64,000 nt of DNA from Candidatus Binatia bacterium (GCA_036493895.1 DASXOZ010000019.1:62001-126000), one strand, 5' to 3'. Shown: positions 14,684 through 24,116, numbered from the stretch's first letter. Program-made: numbers and translations. The notes: generated from the letters alone by a model not told the origin.

Positions 14684-16432
14684 GTGGAACGTCTCTGGAA
14701 GTACATGCGGCGCTACCGTGCCCGCTACGCAGTCGGTGGACTGGCCCTGTTCGCAACGGCCACGCTCGTCATGGCCATCCCCAAGCTGACGCAGAAGGCC
14801 TTCGACGTCCTCGGCAGCAGTCTGCCCCCCGACCAGAAACTGGCCACCGTGTCGGGCTATGCGGCCACCATTGTCGCGATCGCCGTCGTGCAAGCGGTGG
14901 TAAGGACGTGGTCGCGCACCCTGATCTTCAATGCCGGGCGCGACGTCGAGTACGACCTTCGCGGGGAGCTTTACGACCACCTTCTGAAATTGCACCAGGG
15001 CTATTACCAGCGCCAGCGCACCGGCGACCTGATGTCCCGCCTCGTCAACGACATCGGGGCCGTGCGCATGCTGCTCGGCCCGGGCTTCCTCACGTTCATC
15101 AACACGCCGATGTACTGCCTCTACGCGTTCTCGCTGATGCTCTGGATGGACCCGAGGCTGACGCTTGCCGCGCTCGTGCCGTTCCCGGTGATCCTCGTCT
15201 ACATGCGCCGCTACATGCGCGCGATGATGGAATCCACCGTGCGCACCCAGGAACGGCTGGCCGAGATGTCGGCGTTCGGCCAGGAGACGCTGGCCGGCAT
15301 CCACGTCGTCAAATCGTTCGGTCGCGAAGAAGGGCGCGCCGAGCGCTTCATCGAAATGAACGAGCGCTACAAGGTGGAGGCGATGGAAGTGGCGCGGCTT
15401 CGCGCGAAGATCTTCCCGGCCATCCGCACCGTGTCGTCCCTGGGCGTCGTCATCGTGCTCGGCCTCGGCGGCTACGATGTCGTCCACGGACACCTGACGC
15501 TCGGCTCCCTCGTCGCGTTCATGGGGTATCTGCAGATCCTCGCGTGGCCGATCATGGCCGTCGGCTTCATGATCGCGCTGTGGCAGCGCGGCAAGGCCGC
15601 CCTCGTCCGCCTCGGCGAAATCTTCGACATCGTGCCGGAAATCGCCTCTCCCGCCGATGCCTATCGCCCGGACGAGGTACGCGGCGACGTGCGCTTCGAC
15701 CACGTCAGCTTCGGGCACACCCCGGACGGCGCGCCGGTGCTGCGCGACATCTCGATCGACGTTCCGGCCGGCACCACGCTCGGCATTCTCGGCCGCACCG
15801 GCTCGGGCAAGTCGACGATTGCCAACCTTCCGCCGCGCCTGTTCGACACCACTGCCGGAAGCGTGCTCATCGACGGCGTCGACGTGCGGCGCTGGGACCT
15901 CGGCACTCTTCGCAGCGCGATCGGCTTCGTGCCCCAGGATCCCTTCCTGTTCTCGACGACGATCGAGAAAAACGTCGAGTTCGGCCGCGACTCCATCGCC
16001 ACCGACGAGCTCGCGAAGATCCTCGAGACGGCGGGCCTGGAGGGCGACCTCGCCGAATTCCCGCACGGGCTGGCCACGCCGGTCGGTGAGCGCGGGGTGA
16101 CCCTGTCGGGAGGCCAGAAGCAGCGCCTGACGCTGGCGCGCGCGGTGGGCCGCCAGCCGCGCATCCTGATCCTCGACGACTCGCTGTCGAGCGTCGATGC
16201 CGCCACCGAGCGGCGCATCCTCGAGCGCCTCGACGAAGTGCGCCGCGGACGCACGGCCATCGTCATCTCGCACCGTGTCTCGTCGGTGAGCAACGCCGAC
16301 CGCATCGCGGTGATCGACGAGGGCGCCATCGTCGAGCAGGGCACCCACGCCGAGCTGCTCGGCATGGGCGGCCATTACGCCGACCTGTGGAAGCGCCAGC
16401 GCATCAGCGAAGAGCTGGAGGCAATGGCGTGA
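14684..16432 (+). CDS. ABC exporter subunit 1, degenerate catalytic site half (MdlA/YheI-like)
   Basis: A 582-residue half transporter: six-helix exporter domain (residues ~15-310) fused to an ATPase. Walker A is GRTGSGKST (370-378), signature LSGGQ (474-478), Walker B ILILDD (494-499). The residue after Walker B is Asp499 where catalytic Glu is expected, which is the mark of the non-canonical half in heterodimeric exporters such as BmrC, TM287 and MdlA. The partner gene at 16429 has Glu at this place. The GTG start at 14684 has AAGGGAG about eleven bases upstream. The two genes overlap by GTGA and must be translated together. Substrates of this class are drugs, lipids or peptides; none can be named here. 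Confidence 0.92.
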   Translation: MERLWKYMRRYRARYAVGGLALFATATLVMAIPKLTQKAFDVLGSSLPPDQKLATVSGYAATIVAIAVVQAVVRTWSRTLIFNAGRDVEYDLRGELYDHLLKLHQGYYQRQRTGDLMSRLVNDIGAVRMLLGPGFLTFINTPMYCLYAFSLMLWMDPRLTLAALVPFPVILVYMRRYMRAMMESTVRTQERLAEMSAFGQETLAGIHVVKSFGREEGRAERFIEMNERYKVEAMEVARLRAKIFPAIRTVSSLGVVIVLGLGGYDVVHGHLTLGSLVAFMGYLQILAWPIMAVGFMIALWQRGKAALVRLGEIFDIVPEIASPADAYRPDEVRGDVRFDHVSFGHTPDGAPVLRDISIDVPAGTTLGILGRTGSGKSTIANLPPRLFDTTAGSVLIDGVDVRRWDLGTLRSAIGFVPQDPFLFSTTIEKNVEFGRDSIATDELAKILETAGLEGDLAEFPHGLATPVGERGVTLSGGQKQRLTLARAVGRQPRILILDDSLSSVDAATERRILERLDEVRRGRTAIVISHRVSSVSNADRIAVIDEGAIVEQGTHAELLGMGGHYADLWKRQRISEELEAMA

Positions 16433-18306
16433 GCACCGCCGCCTCCGCCACCGATACTGAGCGCGTTCAGGGCGGAATCACCGAGGAACAGGCGATTCTC
16501 GGCACCCGCGACATCGCGATGGTGCGCGCGATGTGGCGCTTCCTGGCGCCGTACAAGGGCCTGTTCTTCCTTTCGGTGGTGCTGCTGCCGCTGATCTCGG
16601 CGTGCCTGCTGGTGCAGCCGTACATCATCAAGAAAGCCATCGACCACTGCATCGCCGCTGGCACCACCGACGGGCTGCTGTGGTGGGTGCTCGCCTATAC
16701 CGCCGCGTTCATCGGCGAGTTCACGCTGCTGTACTGGCAGAACGTCGTCACGATGATGCTGGCGCAGAAGAGCCTGGCCGACCTTCGCCTGGCAGTGTTC
16801 CGCAAGATCGAGTCGATGGACACCGCGTTCTTCGACCGCAACCCGGTCGGCCGGCTCGTTACCCGCATGACGACCGACGTCGACGTCATCAACGAAATGT
16901 TCGCGGCCGGCGCGATCACGATGCTGATGGATGCGATGACGCTCGTCGGCATCGTCGTCATCATGTTCACGCTGCACGTGAAACTCACGCTGGCAGCGAT
17001 GGCGACGTTGCCATTGATGCTGATTCTCGTCGACTTCTTCCGCCGAAGGACACGCACGTACTACCGGCTGATCCGCGACCGCATCGCCCGCATCAACGCC
17101 TACCTGCAGGAGTCGATCACCGGCATGGCGGTGGTGCAGCTGTTCGCGAGCGAAGAGCGCATGGGCCGCGAATTCGGCGAGCTGAACGAGGCCTACCGCG
17201 ACGCCAACCACTGGTCGAACATCTACGAAGCGTCGTTGTTCTCGATCGTGGAGGCCGTGAGCGCGATCTCGACCGCCGCGATCCTCTGGTACGGCGCGCA
17301 CCTCGTGATCGGCGAGCCGGTGTCGGCCGCTTCGTCGGTATCCAACGCAGTCGGCTTCGGGACGCTCGTCGCGTTCATGGAGTACATCAACCGCTTTTTC
17401 GTCCCGGTGCGCGATTTTTCGACGAAATATGCAGTGCTGCAATCGGCGATCGCGGCGTGCGAAAAAGTGTTCGGGCTGCTCGAGCTCGAGCCGGGGCTCG
17501 TGAGCCCCTCGCAGCCTGTTCCGGCGCCGCCGCGCACCGGAACCATCGAGTTCGACGACGTGTGGTTCTCGTACCTGCCGGGCGAGCCGGTGCTGCGCGG
17601 CGTCTCGTTCCGCGTCGCCGCCGGCGAGCACGTCGCGATCGTCGGCGCCACCGGCTCGGGCAAGACGACGATCACCAAGCTGCTGTCGCGATTCTACGAC
17701 GTCGAGCGCGGGCGCGTGCTGGTGGACGGCGTCGACGTGCGCGAATGGGACCTCGGCGACCTCCGGCGCCGCATCGTCACGGTGCTGCAGGACGTCTTTC
17801 TGTTCGCCGGCACGGCGGCCGACAATATTCGCCTGGGACGCGACGACATCACCGACGAAGAGATGCACGCGGCCGCGCGCGCGGTGCACGCCGACCGCTT
17901 CCTCGAGCGCCTGCCCGAAGGCTACGACGCGCCGGTGCGTGAGCGCGGCAACAATTTTTCGACGGGCCAGCGCCAGCTCCTGTCGTTCGCGCGCGCGCTG
18001 GCCTACAAGCCCGACATCCTCGTGCTGGATGAGGCCACCTCGAGCGTCGATCACGAGACCGAGGAGCTGATCCAGGACGCGGTGGCGCGCATGCAGGAAG
18101 GGCGCACTTCGCTCGTCATCGCGCACCGGCTTGCCACCATCGAGAGCGCCGATCGAATCGTCGTGCTGCACCACGGAGCGCTTCGCGAGAGCGGCACCCA
18201 CGAGGAGCTGCTTCGCCTCGGTGGTCTTTACGCGCGGCTGTACCAGCTCCAGCGGGACGACGCGGAACACGCGCATCCCGTCGAGGAGACGGTCGCGACA
18301 GCCTGA
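16429..18306 (+). CDS. ABC exporter subunit 2, catalytic half (MdlB/YheH-like)
   Basis: A 625-residue half transporter that pairs with the preceding subunit. The N-terminal ~35 residues form a cytoplasmic extension, then the exporter membrane domain runs to ~345, and the ATPase follows. Walker A is GATGSGKT (406-413), Walker B LVLDE with catalytic Glu535, while the signature is STGQR (511-515) instead of LSGGQ. The heterodimer therefore has one consensus ATP site, formed by Walker A/B of this subunit with the LSGGQ of subunit 1, and one degenerate site. The GTG start overlaps the upstream stop (GTGA). Downstream, 39 bases away, is a convergent unknown gene. Confidence 0.92.
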   Translation: MSTAASATDTERVQGGITEEQAILGTRDIAMVRAMWRFLAPYKGLFFLSVVLLPLISACLLVQPYIIKKAIDHCIAAGTTDGLLWWVLAYTAAFIGEFTLLYWQNVVTMMLAQKSLADLRLAVFRKIESMDTAFFDRNPVGRLVTRMTTDVDVINEMFAAGAITMLMDAMTLVGIVVIMFTLHVKLTLAAMATLPLMLILVDFFRRRTRTYYRLIRDRIARINAYLQESITGMAVVQLFASEERMGREFGELNEAYRDANHWSNIYEASLFSIVEAVSAISTAAILWYGAHLVIGEPVSAASSVSNAVGFGTLVAFMEYINRFFVPVRDFSTKYAVLQSAIAACEKVFGLLELEPGLVSPSQPVPAPPRTGTIEFDDVWFSYLPGEPVLRGVSFRVAAGEHVAIVGATGSGKTTITKLLSRFYDVERGRVLVDGVDVREWDLGDLRRRIVTVLQDVFLFAGTAADNIRLGRDDITDEEMHAAARAVHADRFLERLPEGYDAPVRERGNNFSTGQRQLLSFARALAYKPDILVLDEATSSVDHETEELIQDAVARMQEGRTSLVIAHRLATIESADRIVVLHHGALRESGTHEELLRLGGLYARLYQLQRDDAEHAHPVEETVATA

Positions 18307-18345
18307 AACGCTCGCGCGGCGCCTGCTGCGCCTTTCCCGATCGAT

Positions 18346-19134
18346 CTATTTCGAACCGTTTGCCGGTGCCTTGGTGTCGACGGGCGGAGTTTTCGCCGGC
18401 GCAGAGCCGGCCGCGCCGCCGCCGGCGTGCGCCGCAGGCGCGGCATTCGGCGGAGTCTTCGTGGCCTCGGTTCCGGGCGGTGCAATCGGCGGTGCAGCCG
18501 CCCCATTCTGCTTCGCCTTGTCCTCGGCCTCGGCCTTTTCGCGCTCGGCTTTCAGCTGATTCGGATCCTTGCCGTCGCAGCGGCACCACTTGCGCTGGTG
18601 AGGAGGCTCCTCCGCCGCGTCGCCGGGACTGGCCGGCACGACGATGTGACCTGGGATGTTGGGAACCTTCGAGGGATCCTGCCCTTCGGCGATGGCTTTC
18701 TTGCGGAGCTCGTTGAGCACGGACTCGGTGCGCTGGCGCATGCGCTCGTCCGGGTCCAGCGCCCCTCCGTGCCTGTCCGCGATCGTTTTCGCGGCAAGCT
18801 GCAGGATGCTCATGACATTGTAGACCTGGTTGGCGGGGTCCTTGTACAGTTTGTCGACGACGCCGCGCCACTCCGGCGGCTTCACTTTGGGTGTCCACGG
18901 ATACTTCTCGTCCACCCAGCCGCCGGCATCGAGGTTGCGTGCCACGTTGGCCATGTCGAGAAAGCCGGTGACGTAACCGTTCTTGAAATCATTCGTGAAT
19001 TTTTGCCAGCCCGCGTAGCCGAACGCTGCTGCCGCCACCGCCGCAGAGCCGAACAGAGCTCCCGCGACCGTTCCCAGGACGAATGCACGAAGCGAGACGG
19101 GAAGCGAAGCAGGATATCGCATGGGCGCGAGCAT
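18346..19134 (-). CDS. Hypothetical membrane-anchored or exported protein
   Basis: A 262-residue protein of unknown function. A single hydrophobic segment (residues ~17-41, Ala/Gly-rich) could be a signal peptide or an N-terminal anchor. The middle part (50-150) is soluble, with WVDEKYPWTPKVKPPEW and a helical stretch VYNVMSILQLAAKTIAD. A small KWCRCDGKDP element lies near residue 182, and residues ~205-262 are a low-complexity Ala/Pro/Gly-rich tail. A second ATG four codons in is an alternative start. The gene is divergent from the GMD-like gene (119 bases between starts). I recognise no family; the CRC element could be a redox or metal site but this is speculative. Confidence 0.6.
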   Translation of the reverse strand: MLAPMRYPASLPVSLRAFVLGTVAGALFGSAAVAAAAFGYAGWQKFTNDFKNGYVTGFLDMANVARNLDAGGWVDEKYPWTPKVKPPEWRGVVDKLYKDPANQVYNVMSILQLAAKTIADRHGGALDPDERMRQRTESVLNELRKKAIAEGQDPSKVPNIPGHIVVPASPGDAAEEPPHQRKWCRCDGKDPNQLKAEREKAEAEDKAKQNGAAAPPIAPPGTEATKTPPNAAPAAHAGGGAAGSAPAKTPPVDTKAPANGSK

Positions 19135-19253
19135 CCTTCATAACGACGCAGCCTGCAAGAATCGCTGCGCCGCGCCGCGGCGTGTAGCGGTGAGGCCGGC
19201 GCCGCGCTAGGCTGCCCTGCGGCGGACCCGCAGTTGCACGATCCCATGATCCC

Positions 19254-20219
19254 ATGAGCAGCGGCGTTTCGGAGCCGCGGGTGCGGCGGGCGCTGGTGAC
19301 GGGAATTTCCGGGCAGGACGGCCACTACCTGGCCGGGCAGCTCATCGACGACGGCATCGAAGTCTTCGGGCTCACCCGCAGTGACGCACCGGTCGCGGCG
19401 GGCGTCCAGGCCCTCCGCGGAGACCTGCGCGACGCTTCCTCGCTGCGCCGCGCGATCGACGCTTGCCGGCCCGACCAAATCTACAACCTTGCCGCTGCGA
19501 CTTTCGTGCCCGGATCCTGGGAAAATCCCGGCGAAGTGGAGGACGTCAACGGCGGCGGCGTCGAGAGGCTGATCGATGCGATTCGCGCGTGCGGCCTGCC
19601 GATCCGCCTGTGCCACGCGTCCTCGGCGGAGATCTTCGGGCCGCCCAGCGGAAAGCCCCAGGACGAGCACACGGAGCTGGCTCCGGCATCGCCCTACGCC
19701 AGGGGCAAGGCGCGCGCGCATCGCGCCATTGCGGCGGCGCGCGAGGAGCATGGGCTGTTCGCGTGCTCGGCAATCCTGTTCAACCACGAGTCGCCGCGAC
19801 GCCCGACGCGCTTCGTCACGCGCAAGATCGCGATGGCGGTGGCGCGCATTCATCGCGGGCTCGGCGATCACGTGACGCTCGGAAGCCTCGAGGCCTCGCG
19901 CGACTGGGGCTACGCGCCCGAGTACGTCGCCGCGATGCGTGACATGCTCGCGGCGCCGCAGCCTGCCGATTACGTGGTCGCAACCGGCCGCTCAGCAACC
20001 GTCGCCGATTTTGCCAGGCTCGCGTTCGCGAGCGTCGGACTGGAGTGGCGCCGCCACATCCGTTTCGACGCCTCGCTCGCACGTCCCGGCGATTCCCTCG
20101 CCCGCATCGGCGATCCGTCGCGCATCGCGAAGGACCTTGGATGGCGCGCGACGACGTCGCTGGAGGATCTGGTGCGCATCATGGTCGATGCAGACCTGGT
20201 GCTGCTCGACAAATGGTGA
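19254..20219 (+). CDS. NAD-dependent epimerase/dehydratase, GDP-mannose 4,6-dehydratase-like
   Basis: A 321-residue extended-SDR enzyme. The dinucleotide motif GISGQDG (17-23) followed by YLAGQL is diagnostic of the GMD subfamily, which converts GDP-mannose to GDP-4-keto-6-deoxymannose. The catalytic region has HASSAEIFG (121-129), matching STSELYG of GMD, and Tyr148-x3-Lys152 in SPYARGK. It is 20-50 residues shorter than typical GMD, and the usual LETGNLDA...DWG region is represented by LGSLEASRDWGYAPEYV. The product could feed rhamnose, fucose or talose pathways of surface glycans. No partner reductase is adjacent, so an alternative sugar-nucleotide substrate is possible. Confidence 0.82.
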   Translation: MSSGVSEPRVRRALVTGISGQDGHYLAGQLIDDGIEVFGLTRSDAPVAAGVQALRGDLRDASSLRRAIDACRPDQIYNLAAATFVPGSWENPGEVEDVNGGGVERLIDAIRACGLPIRLCHASSAEIFGPPSGKPQDEHTELAPASPYARGKARAHRAIAAAREEHGLFACSAILFNHESPRRPTRFVTRKIAMAVARIHRGLGDHVTLGSLEASRDWGYAPEYVAAMRDMLAAPQPADYVVATGRSATVADFARLAFASVGLEWRRHIRFDASLARPGDSLARIGDPSRIAKDLGWRATTSLEDLVRIMVDADLVLLDKW

Positions 20220-20241
20220 AACGGCGGGAGAATCGGCGAGG

Positions 20242-21849
20242 CTAACGGTCGAAGAGCACACCGGGCGCCAGCAGCCAGTCGGGATCGAGCGCCTGTTTCG
20301 TGCGGCGCATCGATGCGACGCCCTCTTTTCCGTGCAGGCTTTCGAGCAGGTCTTTCTTCCACGCGCTGCGGCCGGTGCCGTGCTCCGCCATCGGGCTTCC
20401 GCCGAGCGCGATCGCAACCTCGCCGATCGTCTTCTGCGCTTCGCGCGCCTTTTCCATTCCAGCCAGATCGCGCGCGATCAGGTTCGGATGCAGGTTGCCG
20501 TCGGAGATGTGGCCCCAGATCGCGGAGTCGAGCCCGGTCGCTTCCACGATTGCCCGGTAGCGCGCGAGCGCTTCGGCGAGGCGGTCGAACGGGACGATGA
20601 CGTCGCCGCCGGATTTGGACACAGGCTGACCCGAGCGCAGCGCGGCGGCACGTACGCGCGCGTTGACGCCGTCGGGAACGGCTTCGCGCAGCGCGAACAG
20701 CGCGCGGCGCCGCTCTTCTTCGCCGGGAAGAGCCGGGATCGAAGCCTCGAGGACACCGTGGCGTCGCAGGATCCGGCACAGGGCGGCAATCGGCCCCTTT
20801 GCGTCGCCCGCCGCCGTGGAAAGCTCCTCTACGGCTCGCGCGCGATCGTACGACGGATCGAGCTCCACCTGCACGAGAAGCAGGGCCCCCGCGCTTGCCG
20901 GCAACGCGACTCCGACTTTCTCGGCGACCGAATCTTCGCGCAGTACCTGCAGGCAGCGGCCGTCCATGAATTCGATTGCCGCGACGTCGACGCCGTCGTC
21001 GTCACCGGCTCGCCCACGCAATGCGGCCTCGCGAAGATCCGCCGTCAACCGCACGGCCTGCTCGTCGTCGCCCACCGGCACCAGCACCGCGAGCCAGGCC
21101 GGCCGCGGCGAAAGAAGGCGCAGCCGCGCTTCGGTGACCACTCCGAGCGTGCCTTCGCTGCCGATGAAAAGATCGATCAGATCCATCGACGGCGCGCCGC
21201 GATAACCGGCGGAGATTTTCGGGACCTGCGGATGCGCGGGGCGCGGCACGAAGACCTGCACGCGCTTTGCGTCGAGCAGGACGATCTCGAACGATCCGTC
21301 GTCGCCGGCGAGCACCTGGCCGCGCTCGACGTCGAGCACCTCGCCGCAGGCCAGCACTACGGTAATCGCGTCGATCCACGCCCTGGTCGTCCCGTGCCGG
21401 AACGTTGCGGCGCCGGCTGCGTCGGTGGAAATGACGCCACCGACTGTCGCGCCGTCGAAAGTGGGAATGGGAGGGAATACGCAGTTGCGTTCGGCGCACG
21501 CCGCGTCGAGGTCGCGCAGCACGACGCCGGCTCCGCATTGCACCGCATGCCTGCTCCACGGACCGACCTGCGTCAGGCGCGACGTCGAGACGACGATCTC
21601 GCCGTGCGGGGTCGCGCCGCCGGTCAGCGATGATTGAGCACCGACGACGAGCAGGGGACGCCGCGCAGCCAGCAGGGTAGCGACGTCGCGTTCGCTTGCC
21701 GGAAAGCACACCTCGTCGGTGTGTCCACCAGGGTAGCGCGCCGCATCTTGAAGATACCCCGACACGACATCGGGATCGCGCTCCCGCCGCAATTGCTGCT
21801 CGCCGCGCGGTGCGCGCGTGCGCGCAAGCCAGTGAGGGTTCGACGACAT
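20242..21849 (-). CDS. FAD-linked oxidase, glycolate oxidase GlcD / D-lactate dehydrogenase type
   Basis: A 535-residue flavoprotein of the VAO/PCMH family. The FAD-binding N-terminal half has VVGAQSSLTGGATPHGEIV, IPTFDGATVGGVISTDAAG and DLFIGSEGTLGVVTEARLRL. The C-terminal FAD-oxidase domain ends with WGHISDGNLHPNLI and GGSPMAEHGTGRSAWK, both classical for GlcD/D-lactate dehydrogenases. The ATG at 21849 lies 7 bases after the stop of the upstream LarA-like gene, so the two are co-transcribed. The pair suggests stereoisomer conversion of a 2-hydroxyacid followed by oxidation to the 2-oxoacid, with electrons passed to an unknown acceptor. No GlcE or iron-sulfur GlcF subunit is adjacent. Confidence 0.9.
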   Translation of the reverse strand: MSSNPHWLARTRAPRGEQQLRRERDPDVVSGYLQDAARYPGGHTDEVCFPASERDVATLLAARRPLLVVGAQSSLTGGATPHGEIVVSTSRLTQVGPWSRHAVQCGAGVVLRDLDAACAERNCVFPPIPTFDGATVGGVISTDAAGAATFRHGTTRAWIDAITVVLACGEVLDVERGQVLAGDDGSFEIVLLDAKRVQVFVPRPAHPQVPKISAGYRGAPSMDLIDLFIGSEGTLGVVTEARLRLLSPRPAWLAVLVPVGDDEQAVRLTADLREAALRGRAGDDDGVDVAAIEFMDGRCLQVLREDSVAEKVGVALPASAGALLLVQVELDPSYDRARAVEELSTAAGDAKGPIAALCRILRRHGVLEASIPALPGEEERRRALFALREAVPDGVNARVRAAALRSGQPVSKSGGDVIVPFDRLAEALARYRAIVEATGLDSAIWGHISDGNLHPNLIARDLAGMEKAREAQKTIGEVAIALGGSPMAEHGTGRSAWKKDLLESLHGKEGVASMRRTKQALDPDWLLAPGVLFDR

Positions 21850-21856
21850 CGCGGGG

Positions 21857-23119
21857 TCAGGAGACTTCGAGCGCGATGTTGCCCGCATCGCGGACGACGA
21901 TCGCACGCGGCGACGGGTCGTCCAGCAGTGTTCGCGCCCACTCGACGGCGCTGCGGCGGTCGGCGAACAGGCTGACGTCGAGCACCCCGGCCAGCTCCGG
22001 GTCGATTCCGCCGCTGATCACCCCGACGTGCACGGCGCGCTCGTCGGTCAGCGCCCTCAGGCGCACGGCCTTGTGGTCGCCGAGCCGGTATCCGCGCGCC
22101 GCGACGATTTCGCGGGCCCTCTCGACGCCCGGTGCCGCGCGCAGCAGCTCGACGAAATGATCGATGCCCACTCCGCCGCTGCAGCGCGCCTCGAGAAGGA
22201 GCACGCCGCCGCTTCGCACCGCGGCCTCGGTGTTCTTGATCCCCTTGTCGGCCTGGTAGAAGTCCCGATCGAGCGGCGGTCGCACTTCGGCGACGACGAG
22301 ATCGGCCTCTTCGCCGACGGTTGCCGAAAAACACCCGCGCACGAACGACGAGCCCTCCACCAGCGCTTCGAGCGGGTGGCCGGCAGTGATCGCGACGACG
22401 CGGCCGTCGACGATCACCTGGTTCAGCGCGAGCAGGCGCGCACCGGAATCCTCGAGGTCTGCCAGCGCGTCGACGATCGCGAGGTGGACCGGATTTCCGT
22501 CGAGCTTCAGCGGTCGCGCGGTCGAAGACAACGCGTTCTGGTGATTCGCACGCAGGCTCTCGAGCGACATCACGCCGACGGTGAGCGTCTTGTGTGCGCC
22601 GGTGATGCCGGCAAAGTAATGCGGCTCCATGCTTCCGCACGCAAGATAGAAGCCGGCCTCCGACATCCACGAGTGGAACGTCGTGTTACCGACCATTCTC
22701 AGCAAGCTTTCGTCGCGGACGTCGTGCCAGACGACTTCGGCGATGCGGTCGGCGTGCTCGCCGAGCATCGCCTTGTCGTGCGCCTCGCGCTCCGAGGGCG
22801 TCGAGCGGTGGCTGCCGGCGGCGACGAGCACCCTCAGCGGAGGCGGCTTTTCGGCGGCGAGCCTGCGGTCGAGCACCGAGACGACGGCCCGCAGAAAGCT
22901 CGGCGTATCGGTGAAGCGGTGCGTGTCGTTGACGAGCAGAGTCAGCGAGCGGCCCTCGGAGGCCGCACCGCGCGCGAACTGCTCGAGGCCCGCGGCCTCG
23001 AGAGCGTCGACCGTGGCCGCATCGACATCGATGCGAGCCTCGGGCATCGCCGGCGTGACTTCGCGCACGTCGAACCCGGAAAGAAGCTCGTGCCAACTTG
23101 GAGGCTGGTCGGATCCCAT
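21857..23119 (-). CDS. LarA-like 2-hydroxyacid (lactate) racemase family protein
   Basis: A 420-residue member of the LarA (formerly DUF2088) family, whose founding member racemises lactate using a nickel-pincer nucleotide attached to a Lys. The start at 23119 gives the typical beginning; a longer upstream frame is rejected as non-coding. Conserved elements are LLVNDTHRFTDT, VLVAAGSHRSTP and especially GSMEPHYFAGITGAHKT, which carries the PH and Lys corresponding to the cofactor-bearing region of LarA. No LarB, LarC or LarE cofactor genes are in the window. LarA homologs act on various 2-hydroxyacids, and the downstream FAD oxidase makes lactate or a related acid a good guess. The promoter should lie in the 127 bases shared with the divergent methyltransferase gene. 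Confidence 0.82.
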   Translation of the reverse strand: MGSDQPPSWHELLSGFDVREVTPAMPEARIDVDAATVDALEAAGLEQFARGAASEGRSLTLLVNDTHRFTDTPSFLRAVVSVLDRRLAAEKPPPLRVLVAAGSHRSTPSEREAHDKAMLGEHADRIAEVVWHDVRDESLLRMVGNTTFHSWMSEAGFYLACGSMEPHYFAGITGAHKTLTVGVMSLESLRANHQNALSSTARPLKLDGNPVHLAIVDALADLEDSGARLLALNQVIVDGRVVAITAGHPLEALVEGSSFVRGCFSATVGEEADLVVAEVRPPLDRDFYQADKGIKNTEAAVRSGGVLLLEARCSGGVGIDHFVELLRAAPGVERAREIVAARGYRLGDHKAVRLRALTDERAVHVGVISGGIDPELAGVLDVSLFADRRSAVEWARTLLDDPSPRAIVVRDAGNIALEVS

Positions 23120-23246
23120 GCGGTGGAAGGCGTCGGGAGGCGGGTCCGCCGTTCGCCGGCAATTTAGAGCACAACGTGCGCGATGTTTGAAGCGCCCCCC
23201 TTTGTTGCCGAGTGCGGGGGCCTGCCATACAAGGCGCCGCGTCGCC

Positions 23247-24116
23247 ATGCCCAGCACCAATCCCGACGAGTGGAGCAGCGCGGACGCGTCGCCGCCGTCT
23301 TCGCCGGGGCGCCACGAGGGTGGCGCTTTCACGGGGGAAAGGCCCGGCTGGGGCGCCGGCTTCGAGTACGATTACGCGCGTCACGTCGCCGCATACCGTT
23401 TCGCGGAGCAGTTGGTAGCCGGCAAGCGCGTCCTGGACGCCGGTTGCGGCGAAGGGTTCGGAACCCGGACCCTTGCCGCCACTGCACGCGAAGTCGTCGG
23501 GCTCGACTACTCGAGCGACGCGATCGGGACGTGCCGCCGCCTGTGGAGCGGCGGCAACTATCGCAACCTTCATTTTCGCCGTGAAGACCTCTCCGCCGGC
23601 GCTCACGCGGAGTCCGACGTTTTCGACGTCGTGCTCAACTTCCAGGTGCTCGAGCACATGGCCTCACCGCTGCCGCTCCTTCGCGGCCTTGCCAGCAGGC
23701 TCACGCCCGGCGGGGTGCTCGTGCTGACGACTCCGAATCGCCTGCGCACCGTATCGGAGAATCCCTACCACGTGCGCGAGTACACGCAGCAGGAGCTGGC
23801 ACGCGAGCTCGGCGCCGTCTTCGGAAACGTCGAGATCCGCGGCGTCTTCGGCAACGAGAACGTCGAGCGCTTCGAGACGCGTCGTGCCGGGGCAGTCTCG
23901 CGCATCCTGCGCCTGGATCCGCTTGGGCTTCGCCACGTGCTGCCGCGCGCGGTTGTCGAGTTCGCGTTCGCACGGCTGGCGCGAATCGTGCGGCGGCGCG
24001 CGAGCCCGGCTCAGGAGCCGCCGATCGTTCCCGAAGATTTCCGCGTCGGCACCGGCGATATCGACCGCGCACTGGACCTGCTCGCGCTTTGCCGGCTTTC
24101 CCCCGAGGGTCGGTAG
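23247..24116 (+). CDS. SAM-dependent methyltransferase (class I)
   Basis: A 289-residue Rossmann-fold methyltransferase. The SAM motif is VLDAGCGEG (62-70), motif II reads VVGLDYSSDAIGTCR, and the later block FDVVLNFQVLEHM and LTPGGVLVLTTPN identify the Methyltransf_11/25 class often found in glycan loci. The frame is open far upstream, but the ATG at 23247 fits the family start; the region before is antisense to the LarA-like gene. The C-terminal ~70 residues are helical and basic. It is first in a four-gene rightward cluster with a membrane glycosyltransferase, a second methyltransferase and a membrane protein, so its substrate is probably a sugar or lipid-linked glycan. Confidence 0.85.
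   Translation: MPSTNPDEWSSADASPPSSPGRHEGGAFTGERPGWGAGFEYDYARHVAAYRFAEQLVAGKRVLDAGCGEGFGTRTLAATAREVVGLDYSSDAIGTCRRLWSGGNYRNLHFRREDLSAGAHAESDVFDVVLNFQVLEHMASPLPLLRGLASRLTPGGVLVLTTPNRLRTVSENPYHVREYTQQELARELGAVFGNVEIRGVFGNENVERFETRRAGAVSRILRLDPLGLRHVLPRAVVEFAFARLARIVRRRASPAQEPPIVPEDFRVGTGDIDRALDLLALCRLSPEGR

Noticed and set aside
14684..16375. Upstream extension of the aminopeptidase frame through the ABC gene
   Set aside because: The frame is open by chance; the added part is antisense to a well-conserved ABC exporter.
16375..18276. Long minus-strand open frame of 633 codons opposite ABC subunit 2
   Set aside because: It is a shadow of the GC-rich coding strand, rich in His, Arg and Asp, without motifs or a ribosome binding site.
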